Below, one piece after another: positions 33,840 through 45,249 of a stretch of 64,000 nucleotides of DNA (the first letter of the stretch is position 1; each line of letters starts with the position of its first letter). Under the pieces are notes generated by a model, which saw only the letters and a list, made by a program, of their open reading frames with translations, was not told the DNA's origin and searched no databases. Position numbers and translations under genes: made by a program. The DNA comes from Sodiomyces alkalinus F11 (Eukaryota > Ascomycota > Sordariomycetes > Glomerellales > Plectosphaerellaceae): contig NW_021167081.1 in the NCBI RefSeq assembly GCF_003711515.1, positions 4,024,483 through 4,088,482 on the forward strand. Direction: 5' to 3'.

Positions 33840-34708
33840 AGGAGGCAATTAGGTATATAAGATTATATATACCGATAAAAACGAGGCTATAAACTATAAA
33901 GCACGTTAGTATATATAAGAGTTTAATCAAGTACTCGGTATTGATTATTTAGAAACCTTTTCTACTACCTGCAGACCCGAAAGCTATAGATTAGCTTTTA
34001 TACTAGGCGTATGCCTAGGCTGGAATGTTAGATAATTCGACGTAAAGAATGCTATCGTTTATACCGATATAGATACGGAGATTTATACTATATAACCTAT
34101 AGGCTTCGAGGAAAAAGAAGCCTTAGATAATAATCAATTAGTTTATAAACTATATAAAGCTTTATACGATTCAAAACAAAGCCCCCGGCTTTAGTATAAT
34201 TTCCTTATAAAAATACTCCGCGAAATCGGTTACCTAGTCTCTGATTTCGATAATGGTATATTTAGTTTTTATAAGAATAAAACAGACCGTGCTATACTAC
34301 TATGTCACGTAGACGATATAGTGCTACTAAGCCCCTTGTATATAATAATATATTATTTATTTACTAAAATATCGAAACAGATCTCTCTTAAAGATCTAGG
34401 TTAACTATATACCTTTTTAGGTCACGAAATCGCTATAAATAAGTCAAAGGAGACCCTTTCTATAAATCAGTTACCTTATACGAATAGAATCCTTAATAAA
34501 TATAATATACAAAGCCTTAGACGCGTTAATACCCCTTATATAAATAAAATAATCCTTATACTAAATCAGGAATAGGCATTAAAAGCCGATATTAAAATAT
34601 CCTAACGGGAAATCGGTATTTTATTATATTTAGCACTACAATTAAGACTAGATATAACCTACGCTGTTAATCGATACGCTCGATATATAAGCAATCCGTC
34701 TCTAAAGC
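33840..34708 (+). pseudogene. Copia B reverse transcriptase remnant
   Basis: Plus-strand relic. It reads YKARxYIQEFNQVLGIDYLETF near 33,890, VRxFDVKNAIVYTDID near 34,030 and then LLCHVDDIVLL at about 34,290-34,330, so the catalytic VDD is intact. It continues to [20 protein letters not shown] near 34,640-34,700 and is cut by element C at 34,708. It runs on into the RNase H segment at 40,693. Confidence 0.8.
34704..34708 (+). repeat. Target duplication of element C, left (AAAGC)
   Basis: AAAGC before the left LTR pairs with AGAGC at 40,693-40,697, one G/A difference. Copia A carries the uninterrupted site on its minus strand at about 15,715-15,735, reading CAGAGCACTCTATAG. Confidence 0.85.
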
Positions 34709-34902
34709 TGTCAGATGTCCACAGCCACCTTATCGAGGTGTGACAAACTATATTATGTTAGACGTGTGGAGTACGTCGCTCCTATGTATCCACCCGTATT
34801 TCCCCTGCTGTTTCCGTATAGTTAGATATCCCTATAAAGTATTATAGACTTTACTTAGATGAATATATATATAATTCCACGTACCTTACTTATATTCTGA
34901 TA
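34709..34902 (+). repeat. 5' LTR of element C
   Basis: 194 bp, from TGTCAGATG to ATTCTGATA. Confidence 0.93.
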
Positions 34903-35169
34903 GTTATAAGCCCGGCGTTCTGATAAACGAAGCTATTCCGATTAATCCTATAGCTTCTAGGCTATTAAATTAGCCTTAAGTCTATAGCGGGTAGTTTAGT
35001 ATTATTAGTAACGTCCGCCTGCTTTAGTTTTATTCAATCGTTTTATCGTTTCTATCGCACGACCGTTTAAAGCGTTTAGTATAGTTAATTAACGTTTTTA
35101 TTTATTCTGTTCCACTGCTTTTTATTAGTATAACGATAGCTTCTACGGTAGTAGTGCCTATTATAGGCC

Positions 35170-38100
35170 TCGTAACGCTTACCTCCCCGAAAGACTAGAG
35201 GCCTTAGATTAAAGCCGTGATAACTATCGTATACTCCCACGATATCGCCGACCTTATTAATCCCGACCTTGAAGAGGCTAAACGGCCTAAGCGCCGTATT
35301 CGAACCGATCCACTATAACCTCCTACTATAGCCGAAGAATATAACGCTATTAATTAGGATATACTGTTTAAGATCTAGTAGGTGGAAGAGGATCGGTATA
35401 AGGCTAAAAAGAGGGGGATTTAAGCACTCCACGACTATATCACGAAGACGGTTAGCCCTGCTTTAAAGGATTAGTACGCCGGTAAAAAGGAAGTTAAGGA
35501 TATTCTATATACCCTTAAGACGCACCTTAAGCTAATAAACGCCGCCCAGAAGTCACTAATTAAGAGACGCTAGGACGAATACCTCTAAGATATTAGGCGT
35601 ATACCCTATAAGCGCTGGCTAGAAGACTTTATAAAGCTATACCGTGACGCCAAGACGTATAAAGTCCGAGAATATAATAATAAGGAATAATAGATTGACG
35701 GCTTCTTTAACGCTATCGTCTACGTAGTACTAGAGTGGTTAGAAGAACGCTTTATATAGCTTATCGGGTTAGAAGAGTAAGACCTACCCTTGATTTAATT
35801 TATCGTGGAGGAATATATAATATAGCTATATCGCCGTTACCGGTACCGACTCGATAAAACACCTACCGTAGTATCCTTTTATACGGTAACCTTCCTAGGT
35901 AAGGATAAAGAAGGTAAGGATTAGCGGGCATAATCGGGATAATAAGATAATTTGTAGTCCTCTCTATAGTAAAAGAAAGAGTGGCTTTACGACTACCGTA
36001 ATAAGAAGAGGAGTAAATATAACTATAAGCCTCTATAGAAGTGCCTAAACGTAAATAAGGCACGCAGCAAAAAGGAATATACCTTTAAAAGAGATCTTAG
36101 AACGCGTCGACCGTATTATTAAGACCTAGGATAATAAACGTTAAAAGAGATTCCGGGAGAATATCGAAAAGGGCGCTAAAAGCCTAAAAACGGGTACTAA
36201 GAAGGACTCTTATAAGTTATAGCCGAAAGATTCGTCGACGGAGGTATCTAATTTTATCGATAACCAGGATAAGGATTCCGATAAGAAATCCTATAGGATA
36301 TACTCTCTTCTATAACTAAACGGTAACGTTAGCAGTAACCTCTTTAACCAGCTATTAATCGATTCCGGCACCTCTAGGTATATTACTAACTAATAATACC
36401 TGCTATAGGACTTCGAACCTACTATAGAAGAGGATCGTTTTTAAACGGGTAGTAGAGAAACTAAGCTAGTTAAGAGCTATAGCAGGATATAATTAGAAGT
36501 AGATAGCGAATATAGTAATACCTTTGTTTTAGTGCTAAATCGTGTTGCTTTTATATAAGATTACCTAATAACCTTAATCGTAATTAGAAGATTAAAGGAA
36601 TAGGGTATCGTTTTGAATTCCGGCCTCGAAGTGCTAAAGGTAGAGTGCTTAGTAGCCCTACCTCTAAATAACGTTAACGATTAATACGCTCTCGTTCTAA
36701 CGGATCGTTAATAGCACCTACTAATTAGCTTCTTTAATAGCTCTATAACGCCTACTAGAAGCGTGGTAGACGCTCGCTTATAGTATAAGAGGCTAGGGCA
36801 CGCCGGCGCTACTACCTTCGATAAAATTAGCGATACCCTCGTTAGAGGCGTGATTAAAGGACGTTAAAAAGGCCCTCTTATAGTGGATTATAAGGCCTAT
36901 GCCCTTAGTAAGGCAAAGAAGGTTATCTCGAGAAGGTTACCTAACCACTAAACGACGAGGCCGTGGTATAGGGTAGAGGTTGACCTTTTTAGCCTTATCG
37001 AGACCTATAACGGTATAAAGGTTATAATGCTTTTATACTATCTCTATACTCGTTGAACTATTATAAGGTTCCTGCGTAACTATAAATCAGCCTTACCTAT
37101 ACTAGTGAATTTTAAGTTCTTCCTTTAGAGGCAGTACTACTATATAATTATAGTAATCCGCCTGGATAGAGAAAGATCCCTTTAGAAAGGCTTCGGTAAA
37201 TAGGCCGATAAGAGGGGGATTTTACTTAAGAGGTTATCGCTATATATAGCCGTATAGAATCCGAAGGCAGAACGCCACGGCGGCGTTATTTTTACTATCG
37301 TAAGGACCCTTATAACGGCCTTAGGCATCCAATAGAATATATAGCCAGAACTAGTGGCTGCTGCAGTATATCTATATAACCTTATCCCTTGAAAGGACCT
37401 CTAGTGGAAGACCCCTTGAGGGCAGATAAAGGATTAGATTAATAAATAAGGCCTAAAAAAGATCCTAACGATACCTATCGTTAGCTACCTAAAAAGGTAT
37501 AGTTATAGGTTATATCCACTAACCGCCGACTATTAACGAGGTCGTAACCATAACGCTAAGCTCGCGGAGAGAGTATATATCGGCTATCTAGTCGGCTATA
37601 AGAGCATTATTATATATCGAATTTAGGTATTAAAATTAGGGAGAATCCTACAGATAAGAGACGTTACCTTTAACGAAAAATAGTTCTATAAAGATCGTGA
37701 CCACGAACCTAAGGTGTTAATTAAGGTTTTCGAGTAGCTTAATCTGCCTATAGATTATTAACTCTACGATCCTCTGGGTATTATTACTAACGTGGTCGAT
37801 TTCCACCCCTAAACGCTGCTAGAGCAGAATACCACGAGGGAGGCAATAGTGGAGGCTGCCACTACTACGGCCACTATAGCTATCGCCGCTATTACTGCCA
37901 TTACTTCTAGGGGGGTAGATAGAGATATAGGTTCAATAACCACTACAGAATCTACAGAAGAATAATAATAGCAGGAAGATCAACCTACTGATTAAGAGGC
38001 ACGTGGAATAGGGCAAACAAGCCCTATAACGCCTTCCACGCCAACGCCTTCCACGCCTCCGGCAGTATCTACTTCAACGTCTTCTATAATTGCACCTATA

Positions 38101-40280
38101 ATTATACCTATAACGGCACCTGTTTTACCTCCTTTAACAACTATAAACGGCCTTCCTACACCACTAACTAGAACTGCGGATCTGCCGCCTGTTTTTAAAC
38201 GGCCTGACGATACCGAAGATTAATCTAACGATACGGCCGCAACCGGCGATACCGTTAAGATAGGATTATTATCCCCTGACCAATCGGTTCTTAACGAGTA
38301 ATTAACTACTGCCACCGCCGTTAATCCGGCATCTACGACTCCTATTACGGCAGAGCTAACTACTATAGCTAAGTCTTTATAAACCTCTTCTACCACTGCT
38401 ATAGCTAACTAACCTGCTTCCACGAGCAGAAGAAACCGCCCTCCTGTTATTCTAACGGCCACTGCCGAAAGGCCTACTCGCAGTAGGCGTCTAACCGACC
38501 GTTATACACCTCCTTCCTTTTATACCATCTATAACTAGATTAAGATACCGAAGAAGCCCCTGCTACGCCGCGATATACCTGAGGAGCCTCTAAACTAGTC
38601 TTAAATACTAAAGAGTCCCTATAAATTAGAATGGATTAAGGCCGCCTCGTAGGAGGTCGGTACGCTTAGGTTAATAGGCACGTTTAAACGGTGGGAATAG
38701 TCCTACTAGCAGGGGCACGGCTCGGGACTACCTGAATTAGTTCTAAGGCTACTAGACCTTAAATAGGTTTTTAAGTATAAGGTCGATCCTACTAGTTATA
38801 TTAATAAGTTTAAGACACGCCTATACGTTCCAGGGGATTAATAACTAAATAACCACCTGAACGCCTATGCCTCTACCCTCGCTAGAAGGACCTTTAGGTC
38901 CCTGATAGGTATTATAGCCCACTTCGATCTCGAGACTCGGTAACTTAACGCCGTTAATGCATTCACTAATACCCTGCTTAACGAGGAAATCTATATTAAG
39001 GACCCCCCTAGTTAGTACTTACTCTAGTCGGCTACGGGCCATAAAGCCGATAATTAACTCCAGTACCTTTTAAAGTAACGCCCTCCTATATAACGTAAAG
39101 GGATTTAAAGGCTACGTCGAGCGCTATATAGCCTCCGCCGTTCCCTAAAGCTATAGCACTAATAGCTCTCTTCTATACTAGGTAAGTACGGTTTAAAGTA
39201 ATTAACCGAAGACGATTACGTTTTAAAGAACGAGGTCCTGATTACTTTCTTTTACGTTAACGATATTATCCCGATCTACCGTAAGGAATATTAATCTGCT
39301 GCTAATACTCTACTATAGTAGATATAGAAGAGCTTCTAAATTAGGGATCTAGGACTACTTAAGTGGTTCCTTAGAATCCGCGTAGGACGCGATAATTCAT
39401 AACATAAGCTGTGGTTATCGCTTAATAACTATATCACCGATAAGATAAAGGCGTTGCAGGTGGATTATAGAGGTTATAGGGTTAAAAGCCCTCTTCCTTA
39501 TCCTGACGTTTTATAGCCTGCCGACTAATAAGCCTCCGAAGAATTAATCTATCTATATCTTCGGAATGTCGGTTTTATTAACTACGCCGCCTGCTAGACC
39601 CGGCCTAATATCTTTAAAGCTGCTTTAAGGCTTGCCGAATTTAGTATTAACCCTTTAAAATAGTATCACGAAGCTGCCGATAGGTGCCTGAACTATCTCG
39701 GCTTAATAAAGACCCTATGCCTCTACTTCGGACCACGTAAAGATCACTAAAAGCCTGTACTCTTTTATGCCTCCGACGCCGCCTTCGCAGATAATCGTGA
39801 GACTAGGTATAGCTTATAAGGGTACACGACCCTCCTATTCGGGGGTCCTATAGACTAGAAGGCTAATAAATAAGTAAGCATTATGACCTTTAGTACTACA
39901 GCCGAGCTTATAGCGCTTTCTGCTGCTACTAGGTAGTATATCGCGACGAGGCGTCTAATAAAGGACCTTACCCTTACCTTTAAGAAGGAACCACTACCTG
40001 TATACTACGATAATTAATAAACTAAGTAACTACTAGAGTCGCCGCGGCCGTAGGTTACCTTAAAATTAAAGTATCTCGATATCCACGCCCTTTAGATCCG
40101 ATAAACCGTTTATAAGGGGACCGTCGCGATTAATTAAATCGCTAATAACGATATAGTTAGCTATAGCCTTATAAAGGTACTTCCCCCGCAGAAATATAGG
40201 GCGTTTATATATCTGCTTAGTATAGAGGTCCCGCCAAAATAGGATTAAAGTAATTAATAGGGACGACGTTCTGCTATTAT
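35170..40280 (+). pseudogene. Element C gag-pol polyprotein remnant
   Basis: One long frame interrupted by RIP stops. Gag at about 35,200-35,830 includes LHDYITKTVSPALKDQYAG and a long helical part. The protease motif IDSGTSRYITN is at about 36,358-36,390. The integrase at about 36,770-37,380 has YKRLGHAG, VDLFSLIETYNG and a GGVIFTIVRTLI end. A Thr/Pro/Ser-rich linker follows at about 37,830-38,520. The reverse transcriptase at about 38,860-39,290 has LARRTFRSLIGIIAHFDLET and FFYVNDIIPIYRKEY, where YVDD has become YVND. RNase H at about 39,760-40,200 includes FYASDAAFADNRETRYSL and a TTAELIALSAATR block. Inactive. Confidence 0.88.
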
Positions 40281-40498
40281 GTTTTAAGTAAAGGAAATCG
40301 GTTAATTAGACCGTTGTTTTAAGTGTTTTTATGCCCCTATAGACTGTTATTGGGATACTGCTTTTAATACTTTTTGACTGCTTTTTGGCTTTAACGCCTT
40401 TAACACCGTTAATTAATATCTAGGCCGATTTTACCCTAGATTTACGGCTTTAAATTAAGCAAAATAGTCAGGACTAGTCCTGTAGTTCTGGGGGGGTG

Positions 40499-40692
40499 TG
40501 TCAGATGCCCATAGCCACCTTATCGAGGTGTGACAAACCACATTATGTTAGACGTGTGGAGTACCTTGCTCCTATGTATCTACCCTTATTTCCCCTGCTA
40601 TTTCCGTATAGTTAGATATCCCTATAAAGTATTACAGACTTCACTTAGATAAATACACACATAATTCCGCGTACCTTATTTGTGTTCTGATA
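40499..40692 (+). repeat. 3' LTR of element C
   Basis: 194 bp. It follows the G-rich polypurine tract and is followed by the AGAGC target duplication. Confidence 0.93.
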
Positions 40693-40842
40693 AGAGCACT
40701 CTATAGTGTTAAATCGAATCTGGGCTTATATAAATACAGATCTTAATAGCGGACTTTTATACAACTGTTTCAATAAAAAAGACCTTAATATATACGGTTA
40801 TTATGATGCTAGTTTTCAGATATAATCGAAGATAGAACTTCT

Positions 40843-41376
40843 ATGTTAGGCTATATCTATCATATAGACGTAAATAATTTAATAAGCTGGACTTCTACTA
40901 AACACGAAGTCGTTGCTTTATTAATGACAGAAGCAGAATATATGGCTTTGACCGAAGCTTCTGAAGAAGAAATCTATATATATAATATATATATAGACCT
41001 GGTAGATAACCTCAGGTTATTTACTAATATAAACTTCGGTTTATATAATAATAATAATACCAATACTAATAATATACCGATTTCTACTATATTAATAGAC
41101 AGCGAAAGCGCAAAGAAGCTTTATGAAAATCCTGAATTTCATAAACGTGTAAAGTATATAGATCGTCAGTATCACTACTGCCGACAACAGCTTCAAAATA
41201 TTAAAATAAAGGTCGTTTATATCAATACTAAATTTAATATAGCCGATATAATAACTAAAGATCTACCTAAATATCTATATAATACACTATGCGGTTATAT
41301 AAATTTAGGCTATAAACACGACATGCCTAACTACGATATACCACCTTATACCCGAATTCAAGAACTAAATTACTAA
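40843..41376 (+). pseudogene. Copia B RNase H, still open over 177 codons
   Basis: Stop-free frame with the copia RNase H pattern: TEAEYMALTEASEEEIYIYN, then ILIDSESAKKLYENPEFHKR, VKYIDRQYHYCRQQLQ and FNIADIITKDLP, ending near KHDMPNYDIPP. These are the family's Glu, Asp and His/Lys blocks. It is the C-terminal end of the element B polyprotein, cut from the rest by element C, so it has no start of its own. It has fewer RIP-type changes than the rest of the element and an AAT-coded Asn run at about residues 69-77. It is probably a chance survivor and not a gene. Confidence 0.85.
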
Positions 41377-41603
41377 GGTCTATAACAGAACTAGGTTCTT
41401 TATCTTCGGACTTTCCTAGATATAAATACTTAGGCTTTTACCTACGGGTTTTCCCTAAGATACTATAACTAGGGTTTTTACCTACGGGTTTTCCTAGTAT
41501 AATAAGAGAGGGTACTCGAATTTTCCCTTGAAGGTTTTATTTTTTCCTCTTATAATTAGTCCTAGTTAGTTAACTAGGGCTTCTACGCTATAACTATATA
41601 TAA

Positions 41604-41953
41604 TATGTCCTGTCCAGGCAAATCCCCTGGCCAGCCAGTACTATAGAACCTCAAAGGATCTAGGATTTAATATGCCCTAGCCGGGCACGACTCTAGCTAG
41701 CTAGCACTATTGGATCTAGGGAACCTAGGATTTGGAGGGTCACTTTTACTATGGTAAATAAGGTGTAATAAAGATATCTTCTCTAAACTAAGGGGTAAAG
41801 CCCCGAACTAATATATTTATAGAGAAATTCCAGGGATAATTCCGCTTAGTAGACCGCCGTGGAACACGGTTCTAATAGTAAACCGCTATAGAACGCGGTT
41901 CCCGTGCTTTATCTAGTATCTAAAGTACGCCGTGGGCGTATTATTAATTACTA
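41604..41953. repeat. Unclassified insert starting TGTCCTGTCC, lightly mutated
   Basis: Begins where copia B breaks off. Its first 140 bases still contain many CA and TG pairs (CAGGCAAATCCCCTGGCCAG), unlike the flanks. Words around GGATCTAGG are repeated at about 41,656 and 41,711. The TG start could be an LTR, but I cannot find its other end or a target duplication. No coding frame. Confidence 0.4.
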
Positions 41954-42199
41954 GTAAAGAACGAACCGCCGGTCTTAAGCAAAGTCACTAAAAGTATATT
42001 AACTACTTCCTTTAACTAGTTCGAGAGATTAAATTAATCAAAGGTTAAAAACTTTGAAAACATTAAAAAGCTATTAGAGCAACTAATAATTATACGTAGT
42101 AGAGTATACGTAGTATTCCGAAATAGGTAACTTATAGGTCTATATTAGAATTATAATCGGAACATCTAAGTAGTATAGTCGGAATATCTAGCCTCTATA
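41954..42199 (+). mobile_element. MULE right-end fragment (second copy)
   Basis: About 245 bp, co-linear with 28,447-28,696 from AGTAAAGAACGAACC to the terminus GGAATATCTAGCCTC. The internal part of the transposon is absent. This copy confirms GAGGCTAGATATTC as the outer tip of the MULE inverted repeat. Confidence 0.75.
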
Positions 42200-42204
42200 T
42201 ATTA

Positions 42205-42336
42205 TTATAGCTCTATATTCACGGGCTTAATAGTAGAACGTATAGCCGCCGTAATACTTCCCTACTAATAATGACAAGTTTAATACGAAAATGGAAACGG
42301 GAAGGATTACGGCCCCCGGACGTTTTAATATCGAGC
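42205..42336. repeat. Small inverted repeat, possible MITE
   Basis: A left arm (about 42,208-42,260) and a right arm (about 42,294-42,336) are inverted copies of each other around the core CGTAATCCTTCCCG or its RIP form. A single arm of the same sequence occurs at about 50,540-50,597, exactly at the edge of gene island 2. Confidence 0.55.
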
Positions 42337-43295
42337 CCCACGGAGGCCCTATACCTGCGCCGTAGCGGCACCGAGCCGCCCCCTGACGCGACGCGCCCTC
42401 CGGAAATATAGAGGACTTCTAAAGCTATAGAGCTCCGCACTCACCTAAATTAGATTAGAAAAGCTAGGCCTACGAGCCTTCCTGGCTAAGGCGAGGGTGC
42501 CGGGATTCCTAATAACGCGATGCCCCTGCGGTGACGGGGGGGCAGATATAGCGGAGTATATAGTGCTTTAATGCTAGGACGTGACCGAGGAAGAGCGTAG
42601 GGAGCTCTTCGGTGCCGTGGGGAGACTACTTATAACTAAAGGGGACCTATACGACGCACTAGACTATAATATAGAAGCCGGGGCGATAGCTAAGTGGTTC
42701 CTATAACGGAAGAGGCTTAAGGGCTTTTGTCTCGCTCTTAAAGTTATAGAAGCCTACGAGAACGCGGCGGCACCGTAGCGGGGAAAAGGTAATATAATAG
42801 TCTAGCTAGTATTAAATAAGGCCCTACTAGCCGGGGCCCTAGTGGTATTAAAGCGTTTTCGGGCTAAAGCCCCCCCACCCCCCCTTCTCTCTACTTCTTA
42901 TTAGTTTTATCCTTACCTCCCTCGGAGGCGCTAATACTACTCTTAACGTACTCGAGATCCTAGAACTAGTTAGCTATACTACTACCGTAAGGGCGCCGTA
43001 GCGAAACCGAAAGGGGACTACGTATATAGTTATCTATTAGGATACCTAGTATACCCTTTATACGGCGTGTTTAGTGGAGAATATCGTGCAGGAGCGCCTT
43101 TACTAATATGGTGCCGTTATAGCCGTGACCGGAAGGTAGCGCCTAAGAGACGGCCCGTCTAAAGGATAAAGCCGCCGTTTTTAGGCGCTCCTTAGCCTAA
43201 TAGGTTATTGGTACGGCGCTACTGCGATATCGAAGGAAGGCTACTTACCGTAATAATACCGTCGCTACTAATAGCCTTTACCGATAGATAAAGAC
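42337..43295 (+). mobile_element. 5'-truncated copy of LINE 2
   Basis: Matches about 20,785-21,715 of LINE 2 on the same strand. It includes the ORF2 C-terminal segment (RCPCGDGGADIAEYIVL here) and the distal 3' part. It lacks endonuclease and reverse transcriptase, as expected for incomplete reverse transcription. Its Cys codons are better preserved than those of the full copy. Confidence 0.8.
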
Positions 43296-45240
43296 TATAA
43301 ACGTCTATAAGACGCTATTACTACTTCTTTATAGCGGGGGGGACTTATTAACTAGTTAGACCACCTTAATACACTAGCGGTACTATTATAGTATAAGGAC
43401 GGCTTAAGTCCTTATAGGGACGTCGACTATTAGCGTACTAGAAGCACGCAGCGCCTATTCCGGTAGTATTAGTATAAGCGGAAATATTATCGGGGTAGCT
43501 GCCTAGACGCTTACTATAACGGAGATAACTATTATAGGTTAGCCGCTATAATACTATGTCGGCACTATTAGGGTATATATATGGTATAACTCGAATAGTA
43601 CCCTCCTTATAACTATTATTATTATTAGAAGGAGGTATTTACGGCTATTAGTATACTATTACTACGGCGCCGCCACGATATAGAGATACTTATATTACGA
43701 GTTTAATTAGGATTAATATTATAATTATTATTACTGCTGCTATTATACTACCTAGTTAACCCCACGCCACTATAACGCTACCCACGAACCACTATATACT
43801 AAATTAAGTAGGAAATTATAAATTAAGAACAGGAAAACTGGAAGATACTACTAGTTAGTATACTACCACGACGGCAGGCCTTTAAGGCCGTAAGCGGGAA
43901 TATAATAAGGGACACCTATAACGTGATCTACGGCGTTATAAGAAGGAAAAGAGGAAAAGGAAAAGGACCTTAATTTCTCTTAACTATCTACGGTTTTTTC
44001 GGGTATAGGCGGAGCCCTACCCTTCCTACCGCCTGCCTCGCCTTTCTCTTTATTAATTAAATAGAAGGAATAATAGGCACGGCCCCCGGGGATATAAGGA
44101 GGCCGTATTTAGTACACCACAGCCGCTATATAGCGGAGTCGCCGCGGTACTCTTTTAGCCCCCGCCCCCTTACTAATAACCGGCCTAGGCTAACCTATAG
44201 CCTACTACCCTTCCCGTTAGCTATTAGCCTAGAGGTGCGATCCAGATACGTAGACGGGGCGAACCGGGGCTATATCGGCCTCGTAGTGGTATTACTCTAA
44301 CCAAGAATAAGTATAGAGGTTTTCCCCGGGATCCCGGGTTTTCCCCCCTATAGCCACCCGAGAAGGACCGTATAGTCTAAACTAGGCTCCTAGAGATTCG
44401 ATAGGATAGCGGAGTAAGAATAATAATAATAATAATAATATCGAGCCCGTAAAAGTTAATTTTATTATAATATATATTCCTTTACTTATACATACTATAA
44501 TAAAGCGGGGTATAAACGGCTTATCATAGGTTAATAGTAATAAGTACGGCCGAAAAATTAGATTATCTAAAACTAAAGAAGAAAAAGAAGAAACAAAAGC
44601 ATAGTCTATAGCGCTACGCTAACTATAGTATAGCAAGGCCTAGGCGATATAGGGCTAGTAAGTAAGCACGTAGTTAGGAAGATCCGGCGTATAACCAGAT
44701 CCTGTTAATCGGGGCTAACCCGTAATATACCCCTCGTCCGCCCCTCCCACCGGGGTTAGGTCGGGTTATATAACTATATAATATTAACGTGCTCTGTTCC
44801 TCCTTATATCGCGGCGATAAAGGCCCCCGACACGGTCCTTTACCTTACTCCTCCCCTACCTTAAGGTTAAAGGAGTTTTATATTGCCTTAGTAACCCCTT
44901 TATATACGTGCTTAAAGTAGTAATATAGGCCGCCCTCGCGTAGCTTCCCTCCGTAGATATAACGTAGCTACCTTCGTTCCGTAGTTACGGCTTTCCTGTT
45001 TTTCTCTTCTATTGTCTATAACTTAAGAATAATAATAATACTAATAGTAACCTACATCGTATATAGTAGCTCCCTATAGTAGCGATAAAGTCTTTAACTC
45101 TCTCGCGTAGACTATCTAGCGATAACGATATCAAACTAGTTCTTACCCGTTAAGAAGGTAAGTCTAGTCTTTATATACCCTTACCCTTCACGGTAGCAAG
45201 CTAATATTAATAGTTTATTTAACGGCGCTAGTCCCCGGCG
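43296..45240. other. RIP-affected sequence without a recognised gene
   Basis: Long TA-rich stretch. On the plus strand at about 43,800-43,960 a readable frame ends in RRKRGKGKG, and at about 44,545-44,600 there is a Lys-rich run. Neither could be assigned to a family. A short AAT repeat lies at 44,411-44,440. It probably consists of decayed transposon sequence. Confidence 0.4.
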
Positions 45241-45249
45241 ACAATAGGG

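Larger units (their letters stand above)
34709..40692 (+). mobile_element. Nested Ty1/copia element C (194-bp LTRs)
   Basis: Complete LTR retrotransposon of 5,984 bp inserted in copia B. The two LTRs are each 194 bp with TGTCAGA...TCTGATA ends. The primer-binding site GTTATAAGCCCGG directly follows the left LTR, and a CTGGGGGGGTG polypurine tract directly precedes the right LTR. One gag-pol frame lies between. The LTRs differ at roughly 18 positions by eye, almost all C/T or G/A, which fits RIP rather than simple ageing. The target duplication is AAAGC/AGAGC. Confidence 0.93.
29067..41603 (+). mobile_element. Ty1/copia element B (plus strand), split by element C and 3'-truncated
   Basis: Same family as element A, in the opposite orientation. 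The 5' LTR is at 29,067-29,410, shorter than in A through internal deletion. It is followed directly by the primer-binding site GGTTATAAGCCCGGG. Gag, protease, integrase and part of reverse transcriptase run to 34,708; element C then interrupts; RNase H resumes at 40,693. At about 41,603 similarity to A stops, roughly 90 bp before the expected polypurine tract and 3' LTR, so the 3' LTR is missing. Before the start, CTAAC (29,062-29,066) would be the left target duplication, but its partner is lost. Confidence 0.9.

Noticed and set aside
33603..33848. Poly-Leu, poly-Ile and poly-Asn frames
   Set aside because: Direct translations of the AAT microsatellite and the N gap.
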